NCBI RefSeq assembly: GCF_030376615.1
Contig: NZ_JARRAB010000023.1
Coordinates: 1-64,000 of the forward strand
Length of the DNA stretch: 64,000 bases
Direction of reading: 5' to 3'
Source of the DNA: Pseudomonas sp. sp1636
GTDB taxonomy: Bacteria; Pseudomonadota; Gammaproteobacteria; Pseudomonadales; Pseudomonadaceae
Position 1 is the first letter of the stretch. Each line of letters opens with the position of its first letter. Below are positions 44,593-52,518 of the stretch, piece after piece. The position numbers and the translations under genes were made by a program. Under the pieces are notes generated by a model. That model was not told where the DNA came from, made no database searches, and saw only the letters and a list, made by a program, of their open reading frames with translations.

Positions 44593-46224
44593 TCAATTGA
44601 CCAGCACTGCGCCGGCCTCGGCGCAGGGGTGCGTCAACAGGCTGCGCAGCTCCTGCCGTTTGAGCTTACCGCTGGGTGTTGTGGCGATATCTGTCACCAA
44701 CTCTATACGGTCGGGCCGCAGGGCGCGGGGGTGGAGATCCTCGCGGATGCGTTTCATCAGGTCATGCACCAGCGCCGAGCCGGAATAGCCAGAACCGTCG
44801 GCCACCACGTAAGCACGTAGCCGCGTTAACCCTTCGGCGGTCACCAGAGGAAGGGCTGCGGCCTTCACCACACGCTTGTCCGCAAGCAGGAATTCCTCCA
44901 GCTCCTGCGGGCTCACCCAATAGCCGGATATCTTGATGCGCTCACTATCACGCGAGACGAAATACAACCCGTCGTCGTCGCGTACGAAGAGGTCATTGGT
45001 TTCGAAAATCGACGGCACGGGGTCAAGCATTTCACTCGCGCCGTTACCTAGATAACCGAGCATCAGGCAACCGCCGGAAACCCCCAAGGAAAACGCTCCG
45101 GACTCGCTACCACCAGCATGCACCCGCTCCGAATAACGGAAGCCTTCCACCCGCTGCAATGCAGCAGGGCCGGCGGCGGTCTCCGAGAGATAGGGGGCAA
45201 AGGTTTCGGTGGTGCCGATGGAGTCCAGCATTTGTGCACCGCTCCACTCCTGCCAACGCTTGCGGATCACCTGCGGTAGCCGCTCGCCGGCAGAGAGTGA
45301 GAGGCGTAGCCTGTCGAAGCGGTATGAGCGCGTCGCCCGCGACATCAGCAGGTGATAGAGGGTCGGCACGGCCAGAAACACGCTCACACATTCGGTCTCG
45401 ATAGCTTCGAGGAAATCGGTGTGCTGTTGCCACTCCGGCAGCAATACGGCGGTGGCACCCACGCTCAGAGGTACATGCACACCCTGCAGGCCGAAGGAGA
45501 AGAAAGGTCCAGTGCTGGCCAGCACTCGGTCGCTCGCGCGGATATCCCACAGACGGCGGCTGACCATGCGCTCGAACTGCCAAAAAGCGCGGTGGCTGTG
45601 CACGCACAGCTTGGCTCGGCCGGTGGATCCGGACGTGGCCAGCACCAGCGCCGGGCGCAGGTCGAGGCTGGCGGCGATATCGCTCACCTCGCACAATTCA
45701 TGCAACTCGACCCTCTCGATAGCCAGCTCAGCGACCGAGGTCATGGCTTCCGCGTCAATAGACACCGCACTGTAGTCGGCCAGAACCAGATCCGGGTCGA
45801 AGCTCTCCCACAAACCCTCGTAGTGATCTGCCGGCAGTGTCGGGTGCACCATAAACACTAAGTGCCCGGCACGCATGGCGCCCAACCAGTAGACGATATT
45901 CTCCAGGGTGGCCGAGCCCACCAGCGCGATGCGCTGCTGCCTGCGGCTGCCTCCCAGCCGAATGTTCAGCTCCTGTGCGGCAGCGACGGTGAGCTGTTGT
46001 AGCTGCCGGTAACTCAGGCAGCGGCGCCCCGCCGAACCGTGCTCCACCAGAGCCAGGTTCTCTCCGCGCCCGGCACGGACATGGCGGTCGACCAGCAGGT
46101 CGACACAACCGGGACTGGAATTAATATGAATCACGGCAATTCTCTCAGTGGATTGATCAATTAGCCTGACCTTCAGCTCAAGCTGGCCTTCAACTAAATC
46201 GTCCCGATTCGTCGAGTGGCTCAC
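44593..46224 (-). CDS. benzoate-CoA ligase-like adenylate-forming enzyme
   Basis: A 543-residue ANL-superfamily enzyme, last gene of the operon. The P-loop LVLATSGSTGRAKL (about 194-206), SIGTTETFAPYL, and the C-terminal lysine region TPSGKLKRQEL (about 515-525) are present; the overall pattern resembles benzoate/aminobenzoate-CoA ligases and 4-hydroxybenzoate activators. It probably activates an aryl acid, and in this context the candidate substrate is 3,4-AHBA (inference). It starts with GTG overlapping the aldolase stop (GTGA), so it is translationally coupled to the 3,4-AHBA-type aldolase. No carrier protein is encoded, so CoA or a direct transfer is expected. Confidence 0.88.
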   Translation of the reverse strand: MSHSTNRDDLVEGQLELKVRLIDQSTERIAVIHINSSPGCVDLLVDRHVRAGRGENLALVEHGSAGRRCLSYRQLQQLTVAAAQELNIRLGGSRRQQRIALVGSATLENIVYWLGAMRAGHLVFMVHPTLPADHYEGLWESFDPDLVLADYSAVSIDAEAMTSVAELAIERVELHELCEVSDIAASLDLRPALVLATSGSTGRAKLCVHSHRAFWQFERMVSRRLWDIRASDRVLASTGPFFSFGLQGVHVPLSVGATAVLLPEWQQHTDFLEAIETECVSVFLAVPTLYHLLMSRATRSYRFDRLRLSLSAGERLPQVIRKRWQEWSGAQMLDSIGTTETFAPYLSETAAGPAALQRVEGFRYSERVHAGGSESGAFSLGVSGGCLMLGYLGNGASEMLDPVPSIFETNDLFVRDDDGLYFVSRDSERIKISGYWVSPQELEEFLLADKRVVKAAALPLVTAEGLTRLRAYVVADGSGYSGSALVHDLMKRIREDLHPRALRPDRIELVTDIATTPSGKLKRQELRSLLTHPCAEAGAVLVN

Positions 46225-47039
46225 ATGGCCATTTTTATCCCCTCGTCCAGCGGCGTTGAGCGACTGAATCCGCCCTCCGCTACCGTGCCGGCACGAAACA
46301 TTGCCAATAAGCTTTTCAGGGTTGCATTGGGGTTGGCGCGTTGAAATATGTTGCGGCCGACGCAGATGCCATCGGCGTCGTAGCGCACCACGGCACTGGC
46401 AAGCTCCAGTAGCGCACGCTCATCGGCTAGCACGCCTCCGGCGAAGAGCACCGGCGTATGGCCCCGAATGCCGTCAAGCAACTCCGGTATTCGCTCCAGT
46501 GTTGCCGGCGCGGCGACCTTGAGCGCATCGACCCCCAGCTCAACCGCGGCGCGCATAAAGTGCCGCATGCAGGTAAGGCTCTGACCATTCGTCGGGGTCT
46601 TGTCATAGACCATGTTCAGCACCGGCATGCCCCAGGCATGCGCCTCGTCCACCACCCGCCCGATCAGACGCAGGTTGTGGGAGGCGGTGGCGGCAGAGAA
46701 ATTGGTTTGCAGCGAAACCGCGTCGGCGCCCAGGCGCACGGCAGCCTCCACGCTGGTAACCAATTGTTTCAAGTCGGGCTGTTCATCCATGCTCACCGAG
46801 CCGTTGAGTTGGATCGTCAAACCACAGCCAAGTCCGCCAGCGAGCCGCTCGGCAAAGCCTTTGTGCAGTACTACGCCGGTGACGGCCTCCGCACTCAGCC
46901 AACGCAAGATGTCTTCGGGCCGGTTGATCCCGGCTATGGGCCCCAGGGTCAGGCCGTGATCCAGCGGTACCACCAGAGCCTTAGCGGATTGTGGATCGAC
47001 GAAGCGCTTCCAGCGCCGTTTGCGTGCCATTTCACTCAT
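46221..47039 (-). CDS. GriI/DhnA-type aldolase (3,4-AHBA pathway)
   Basis: A 272-residue class I aldolase of the DeoC/FbaB (DhnA) superfamily. The Schiff-base lysine is K174 in DALKVAAPATLE; PLDHGLTLGPIAGI carries D27/H28 and the phosphate loop occurs at LFAGGVLADE. The set resembles MJ0400 (2-amino-3,7-dideoxy-heptulosonate synthase) and Streptomyces griseus GriI, which condenses L-aspartate-4-semialdehyde with dihydroxyacetone phosphate. Since a GriH-like gene starts the same operon, the pair should make 3-amino-4-hydroxybenzoate. AAGGAG precedes the ATG by seven bases. A plain fructose-bisphosphate aldolase is the alternative; context argues against it. Confidence 0.85.
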   Translation of the reverse strand: MSEMARKRRWKRFVDPQSAKALVVPLDHGLTLGPIAGINRPEDILRWLSAEAVTGVVLHKGFAERLAGGLGCGLTIQLNGSVSMDEQPDLKQLVTSVEAAVRLGADAVSLQTNFSAATASHNLRLIGRVVDEAHAWGMPVLNMVYDKTPTNGQSLTCMRHFMRAAVELGVDALKVAAPATLERIPELLDGIRGHTPVLFAGGVLADERALLELASAVVRYDADGICVGRNIFQRANPNATLKSLLAMFRAGTVAEGGFSRSTPLDEGIKMAM

Positions 47040-47075
47040 TGAGATGTCTCCTTTCGCTGTGTTCTGAGTCGATCG

Positions 47076-48398
47076 TTACGCTTCGGCGAGCACGGCACGG
47101 ATAGGCCGTTTCAGTATCTTGCGGGTGGGAATGGTGCTGGCGAAGGCGGCGAGCAGCACCACCGCCAGCGTGGCAACCACGTAGGTGGGCATCACCCAGG
47201 CCAGATCCACCGGAACGGCGTTGCTGGAGCCTGGCGGTGTCCACATGATCCGGGCTTCGCGCACGGCCCACACGATGGCACCGGCGCCGCCGATACCCAG
47301 CAGTGCCGCCGCCAGTGCCAGCCAGCTGTTTTCCAGCATGGTCAGGGCCATGACAAAGCGCCGGGTAAAACCCAGGCTGCGCAGGATGGCGAATTCGCGC
47401 GCGCGCTGGGCGAAGTTCATGTAGCTGGCGTTTAACAGACTGATAAAACCGATGGCGCAGGCGACGACGGCGATAAAGTTAAGAAAGCCCCCCAGCACCG
47501 CCTTTACCTGCTGGTAAAAGGTGGCGCGGTCGGACCAAAGAAACACCTGCACATCGGTGAGTCCGGCCTGTTGCAGAGCTGCGCTGATTCGCGCCTGCGC
47601 GGCCTGCAGGCTTGCGCCCTCGCTCAACAGCACGTGGTACTCGCTGACGTCCCGGGTGTTGAGCAGTGCCTGGGCATCCGCCATCGGCATCACGACCAGG
47701 CGATCGTTAACTTCCTTGATGCCCCAGTCCATGATTCCGCTGGGCAAGGCACGCACGGCGTTGACGCGTGCATCGCCGCGAGTGCTGGCGGTCAGCTCCA
47801 GCGGGCCGGGGGGACATTGCATCGGCTTGGATGCCGGCGTATCGCCGGGCTGCAGCGGTGCAAAACCGACCTTGGGCACCTCGCAACCGAGGATGGCGGC
47901 CAGTCCCTGGCCGAGAATCAGCGGCTGGGCGCGCGTCTCCATCCACAACGGCGTGCCGGCGACCACGTCGTACTCGTAGGCGGGGCCCTTGATCTGGCGG
48001 ATGGCCTGCACGTCCTGGCCAATGCCGGCAAAGATCGTGCTCACGCGGGCGTTGGACAGCATGCCGGAAATCCGCAGGATACGGGCGCTTGCGACAACCT
48101 CGCGATCCGCCGCGAGCAATGTGTCGATCTGCTGTTGCATGGCGGCGCTGAGTGGCAGTTGGCCGGCACCTTCCACTTCCCGCGCCAGTTGCGACGCGGG
48201 CCGCTCGATCAGCAAATGACCACGCGCGCCCCAGCGCATGAAGGCATCGCGGATCAGTTCGACATTGGCCTGCATGTAACCCGACAGCAGACACAAGGCC
48301 AGGATGGACACGGCCATCACCACAAGGGTTCCGATGGATTTGCGCCCCTGACGCAGCAGGTTACGCAGTGACATGTTCAATAGCAGCTTGGTGTGCAT
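47076..48398 (-). CDS. FtsX/MacB-type ABC permease
   Basis: A 440-residue ABC permease with an N-terminal helix (about 20-45), a large periplasmic domain (about 46-285) and three C-terminal helices (about 290-425), the FtsX/LolCE/MacB type VII layout. The C-terminal FtsX block includes LNASYMNFAQRAREFAILRSLGFTRR, split in two here for length: LNASYMNFAQRAREF and AILRSLGFTRR. It is 16 bases after the companion permease-LolA gene and has GGAGGAG before its ATG. With the ABC ATPase and the second permease it should form an envelope exporter rather than a nutrient importer. Confidence 0.88.
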   Translation of the reverse strand: MHTKLLLNMSLRNLLRQGRKSIGTLVVMAVSILALCLLSGYMQANVELIRDAFMRWGARGHLLIERPASQLAREVEGAGQLPLSAAMQQQIDTLLAADREVVASARILRISGMLSNARVSTIFAGIGQDVQAIRQIKGPAYEYDVVAGTPLWMETRAQPLILGQGLAAILGCEVPKVGFAPLQPGDTPASKPMQCPPGPLELTASTRGDARVNAVRALPSGIMDWGIKEVNDRLVVMPMADAQALLNTRDVSEYHVLLSEGASLQAAQARISAALQQAGLTDVQVFLWSDRATFYQQVKAVLGGFLNFIAVVACAIGFISLLNASYMNFAQRAREFAILRSLGFTRRFVMALTMLENSWLALAAALLGIGGAGAIVWAVREARIMWTPPGSSNAVPVDLAWVMPTYVVATLAVVLLAAFASTIPTRKILKRPIRAVLAEA

Positions 48399-48414
48399 GG
48401 TGGCTCCTCCTCTC

Positions 48415-50439
48415 CTATAGAGTCATCAGCGTGTCGAGCGAGAACAGGCTGTCCGACGGACTGGCCGGAGCCACCCGCGCGTATTCCAGCAGGCTGAAGC
48501 GCTCGGGGAAGTTGGCGTTAACGATCTTCATGCTCGAGACGAAGGCTCGTTGCTCTCCGTCCACCAGCACACGGTTGCCGTATTCGAAGTGCGCGACCTT
48601 GAACGGCATGCCGCTGGCGGTGAGAAACTCGGCCTTGATGCCGAGGCGCGTGCGGATATCGAGGTAATAGATGATCGATTCGTAGGTGGCGTCGGACGTC
48701 GTGGCCGTCAGTTTGAGCTTGTGGCAGTCCACTCCATTGAGCTGCACAGTGCCCAGGTATTCCGGCGAGTAGTCGCGAGCGTACTGGGTGGCGGCGATAT
48801 CACCATTGGCCGCCTCGCCCACCAGTCGCTGTTGCGGGCTGATGCTGACCGGTTTGCGCAGCCCCGGCTTGGCGTACCACATGGCGCGGGAGGCGATGAG
48901 AATCTTCTCGCCGCGATAGCGTCTCGGCGCGGTGGTCTTGGCCAGGGCCCGACCTTCGTGCACCGCGATAGCGTAGGTGGTATCGGTGGCGCCGGCGGGA
49001 TCTTCGGTGTGGATACGCAGCGTCCATTGATAACTGCCCCAGCCGCCACGGGCCAGGTCGGCCTGGCGCAACCACTGGCGCAACGTGGCCTCCTCCGGCA
49101 CGTCGGCAACGGCAGCCGCTTCGTTAATCGCGGTTTCGGCACGCACTGACGTGGCCGGCAGCAACGCGATCGCCAAAACCAGGCAAGAGGCAGTGGCCAG
49201 CAGTTGGATAAGGGGCATGCCGCGGCGGCCGGGGCGGACTTTACCGCCGACACGTTTACGCGCCGTGAGCAACGCGCCCAGGGCGATACCCAGACCGGCC
49301 AGGACAATGGCACTCAGCGTCCAACCCAGCGGCAGCCCGAGCGTCAGCCTGGCGGGCTCGGCGATACGCGGCAATTGCGTTTCGATATGGGTGTAAGGCA
49401 GGGCGAAGATGACCAGGTAAGCCAACCCACTGGCCGCGAGCGCCGCAGCGAGCGTGGTGAGCAGGCTTTCCCGCACGAACAGGCCGGCGATGCGTCCGCG
49501 ACCAAAGCCCATGGCTCGCAGCATGCCGATCTCGCGGGCGCGGTCGGCCACATTCATGGCCACGGTGTGTTGGATGGTGGTGAGCGCAATGGCGAAAATC
49601 ACACTGCCGGTAAACGCGAACACCATATTGAAGAAGCCCATGAAGCTGCTGTAGAGCTGGCCGATCTGCGGATGATCCCAAGTGGTGACTTCAAAGCGAC
49701 CCGGCGCGCGCCGTTGCAGCTCGGCGGCCAGCTGATCACGGAAGGCACCGGCATGGGCACGATCATCGAGCTGTACCACCACCCGCGATACGGCGTCGGT
49801 GTCATAGAGCGACTGCAGCAGCGACAGCGGCGCTTTAAGCCCCTTGTCCTCGATCGCCTCGATACCGGTGGAGAAGTCGCCACTGAACGTCGCCTCTATG
49901 GCGTTCATGCGGTTGGCATAGGAGGCGCTGAACAGTTGCAACACCGCGCCGGGTGCGGGATAACCCAGCAGATCCTGCAGTTGCCTGGTCAGCAACAGGC
50001 CGTGTTCGTCCATTGCGCTGGGGGCGAAGTCGAGCGGACTTTCAGCCTGCAGTGCGGCTTCGAATTCAGGCTCGATCCCTCGACCGAGAAACACCGCGCT
50101 GTCCTCATCGCCCTGCACCACGCCGACGCCCACCAACTGGTCGGATGCCCGCACAAAATGCGCCAGACCGCGTGCCGACTGGTGAATCAGCGCCTGCTCT
50201 TGCCGGTCGAGCGAATACTTGGCCGGGGTTGCGGCCAGTTGCTCGGGCCCGTCCACCCGGTAGACCTGCACGTGGGCATTGGCATCGCGATAAATCACGA
50301 TAGCCGCGAGCGAGTTCTCGACGAAGCGGATATAGCCCAGGAACAGCAATACCGCGAAGATCCCTGCGCCCACAGCGATCACGGTCGTCAGCGTACGCCG
50401 CCGGTCGCGGTAAAGGTTGCGCAATGCCATGGACCACAT
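48415..50439 (-). CDS. FtsX-type ABC permease fused to LolA-like domain
   Basis: A 674-residue fusion. Residues 1-400 form an FtsX-like permease: N-terminal helix (TTVIAVGAGIFAVLLFLGYI), a periplasmic domain, and three C-terminal helices with MNVADRAREIGMLRAMGFGRG. After a basic linker and another helix or signal-like segment (LIQLLATASCLVLAIALLP, about 412-432), residues about 450-674 form a periplasmic domain of the LolA/outer-membrane lipoprotein-sorting type (YRGEKILIASRAMWYAKPG, QLNGVDCHKLKLTATTSDAT, PFKVAHFEYGNRV). It begins in a TAATG overlap with the ATPase gene. The fusion suggests hand-over of a lipophilic product from permease to periplasmic carrier. LolA-like assignment is by pattern, not search. 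Confidence 0.85.
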   Translation of the reverse strand: MWSMALRNLYRDRRRTLTTVIAVGAGIFAVLLFLGYIRFVENSLAAIVIYRDANAHVQVYRVDGPEQLAATPAKYSLDRQEQALIHQSARGLAHFVRASDQLVGVGVVQGDEDSAVFLGRGIEPEFEAALQAESPLDFAPSAMDEHGLLLTRQLQDLLGYPAPGAVLQLFSASYANRMNAIEATFSGDFSTGIEAIEDKGLKAPLSLLQSLYDTDAVSRVVVQLDDRAHAGAFRDQLAAELQRRAPGRFEVTTWDHPQIGQLYSSFMGFFNMVFAFTGSVIFAIALTTIQHTVAMNVADRAREIGMLRAMGFGRGRIAGLFVRESLLTTLAAALAASGLAYLVIFALPYTHIETQLPRIAEPARLTLGLPLGWTLSAIVLAGLGIALGALLTARKRVGGKVRPGRRGMPLIQLLATASCLVLAIALLPATSVRAETAINEAAAVADVPEEATLRQWLRQADLARGGWGSYQWTLRIHTEDPAGATDTTYAIAVHEGRALAKTTAPRRYRGEKILIASRAMWYAKPGLRKPVSISPQQRLVGEAANGDIAATQYARDYSPEYLGTVQLNGVDCHKLKLTATTSDATYESIIYYLDIRTRLGIKAEFLTASGMPFKVAHFEYGNRVLVDGEQRAFVSSMKIVNANFPERFSLLEYARVAPASPSDSLFSLDTLMTL

Positions 50440-51167
50440 TACGCCACCTCGCTTTGGCCGGCTTGCTGCTGCTCGGCGCTCGGCTGAATTTCGCGGATGG
50501 TGGAGAGGCTGCCGTCGCGCAGTTCGACCACACGACGGACATGCTGCAGCAGCCGCTGATCGTGGGTGGAAAATACGAAGGTTACGCCCTGCTCGGCATT
50601 GAGCTGTTTCATCAGTTCCACCAGCGATAGCGCGCTGGCGGTATCCAGGCTGGCGGTGGGCTCGTCGGCCAGTATCAGTTTTGGCTTGGTCACCAGCGCG
50701 CGCGCCACGGCCACACGCTGACGCTGCCCGCCGGAGAGCTGATCCGGGCGGAAATCGGCGAAGCGCCCCAGGCCGACGGAGCAGAGCGCCGCAAGGGCGC
50801 GCTCACGTATTTCGCTCGACTTGAGTGAGTGCAGGTGCAGCGGCAGCGCCACGTTTTCCAGCGCCGTCAACACCGGAACCAGGTTGAAGCTCTGGAAAAC
50901 GATCCCGTAGGTGCGGCTGCGCAGCCTGTCCAGCGCCTTCTCGTCGAGGCAAGTCACTGGCTGGCCGAGAACACGGATTTCACCCGAAGTGGGCGAATCC
51001 AGGCAGCCGATCAAGTTCAGCATGGTGGTTTTGCCACTACCACTGGGGCCGGTAATCGCGACGAAATCGCCGCGCCGAACCGTGAAATTGACGTTATCGA
51101 GGGCGGTCACCTCAATCTCGCCAAGCTGGTAATGCTTGGTGACGGATTCGAATTCGATCAAGATCAT
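50439..51167 (-). CDS. LolD/MacB-type ABC ATPase
   Basis: A 242-residue ABC ATPase with Walker A GPSGSGKTTMLNLIG, signature LSGGQRQRVAVARAL, Walker B LILADEPTASLD and H-loop FVFSTHDQRLL. The sequence (IEFESVTKHYQLGEIEVTALDNVNF, first part IEFESVTKHYQLGEIEVTAL) fits the LolD/MacB family that powers FtsX-type permeases. The start ATG at 51167 follows GGAGA at good spacing; upstream frame is open but unrelated. It supplies energy to the two permeases that follow. Confidence 0.95.
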   Translation of the reverse strand: MILIEFESVTKHYQLGEIEVTALDNVNFTVRRGDFVAITGPSGSGKTTMLNLIGCLDSPTSGEIRVLGQPVTCLDEKALDRLRSRTYGIVFQSFNLVPVLTALENVALPLHLHSLKSSEIRERALAALCSVGLGRFADFRPDQLSGGQRQRVAVARALVTKPKLILADEPTASLDTASALSLVELMKQLNAEQGVTFVFSTHDQRLLQHVRRVVELRDGSLSTIREIQPSAEQQQAGQSEVA

Positions 51168-51249
51168 GTGTCTCTCCTTGTGCTTTTTCTGCGCTCGGTC
51201 AATCGATCTGACCGGCCTGGAAAATTGCTGTGTTTCAGTTGTTTGCTGC

Positions 51250-52518
51250 CTAGAAAAAAAGCTCCATGGCGACATAGGTACTGCGCGGCACCGGACGGCT
51301 CATCAGCAGTGACTCCGGCACCCGGCTGTGTGCATGCCCCAGATACAAGGTGCTGGTATCCGTGGGGCTGAAGGACAGTTCGAGGAAGCTGTCGGTGCTG
51401 CTTTGCTCCAGCCCCTGCAGCACCCGTGCGGTCAGGCCCCAGCGGCGGTCGCCAAACAATTTGGGCCAAGTGCCCTGCAGCAGCGCGTAGCGGCGCTGCA
51501 CAAACGGGTGCAGCGGCCGGTTGCGCGAAGGACTGCTGCCCGCCGAGGGCATGGCGGCGATCAGCGGATTGGCGACTTCGCTGTCGCTCATCGCATAGCC
51601 GTTGTAAATCAGCTCCAGACCGATCTCCGCACCGGAGCTGGCGCCATAGCGCAGATTCAGAGTGCCGTCCCAGTGCCAGCGGTTTTCGTTCTGCGCCAAC
51701 GGCTCTTCGCCGACGCCACTGCTGGCGCGGCGGGCATAACCGCGCGAGGCAGCGGCTTCGGCGCCCAGGGTCCAGGCATCATCCAGCCCGTGCTGCACAT
51801 AGCCGCCAAAATAGGAGTGCAAGCCGCCACCGCCGCCGGCGACGGCCCCCAGGGTGGTGATCTGACTCTGCACCCAATTCCACTCGGCACGAGCCAACCC
51901 AAAGGCGCCCCCGCGGCGAATGCCGTCAACTTCGTCGAGCCGCGGGTCGGCCACCAGCAGATTGAGCCGCCCCCGGGGAGAGAGGGGCATGCTGGCAAAG
52001 GCCATGGGTTTACCCGGGATATCGCGACGTGGCGTGGCCGCGCCGTTGTCCGGAAATAGGCGGTTAGTCGGGCTATACAGCAGCGACGGCCCCCACCCCA
52101 GTAGCCGCTTGCCAAGGCCCAGTTGCCCCTCGCCCAGAGACTGCAGCAGATAACCCTCCGCCAGGGCATCGGGCTGCGGATCCGGCATATCCCTCGGCCG
52201 CTCGTCGTCATCCAGCGACAGGCGCGGTTTGAGCACCAGGCGCGTGTCCTGGCAGGCTCCCCGATCGCACTGCAACTGCACATTGAGGCGCAGCTCCGCG
52301 GCGCTGCGGTTGGCCTCGCCGCCACCTAGTGGAGCGAAAACGTCTTCACGCTCGCGAATGAGCTGCAGGGACAATTCGTACTCCACACTCCAAGGGCTCG
52401 GATCGTCGCCGATGGCACTGTCGAACGCCGCGCTCTCGCCAATTGCGACGCTGGGGACGCAAGCGATGAACAGCGCCGGGATCAGACCGGTTGCCAGTCG
52501 CGGACGCTGGATGCGCAT
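51250..52518 (-). CDS. predicted outer-membrane beta-barrel protein
   Basis: A 422-residue exported protein. A signal peptide (MRIQRPRLATGLIPALFIAC..., cleavage near AIGES) is followed by alternating amphipathic strands and an ending STYVAMELFF, whose terminal Phe is typical of BAM-inserted barrels. It resembles in style the DUF1302-like or porin-type barrels found with lipid exporters, but I do not recognise the family. It overlaps the preceding ligase gene by 37 bases. It is the probable outer-membrane partner of the ABC/LolA-like system. Gene order (ligase, barrel, ATPase, permeases) supports a shared transport role. Confidence 0.75.
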   Translation of the reverse strand: MRIQRPRLATGLIPALFIACVPSVAIGESAAFDSAIGDDPSPWSVEYELSLQLIREREDVFAPLGGGEANRSAAELRLNVQLQCDRGACQDTRLVLKPRLSLDDDERPRDMPDPQPDALAEGYLLQSLGEGQLGLGKRLLGWGPSLLYSPTNRLFPDNGAATPRRDIPGKPMAFASMPLSPRGRLNLLVADPRLDEVDGIRRGGAFGLARAEWNWVQSQITTLGAVAGGGGGLHSYFGGYVQHGLDDAWTLGAEAAASRGYARRASSGVGEEPLAQNENRWHWDGTLNLRYGASSGAEIGLELIYNGYAMSDSEVANPLIAAMPSAGSSPSRNRPLHPFVQRRYALLQGTWPKLFGDRRWGLTARVLQGLEQSSTDSFLELSFSPTDTSTLYLGHAHSRVPESLLMSRPVPRSTYVAMELFF

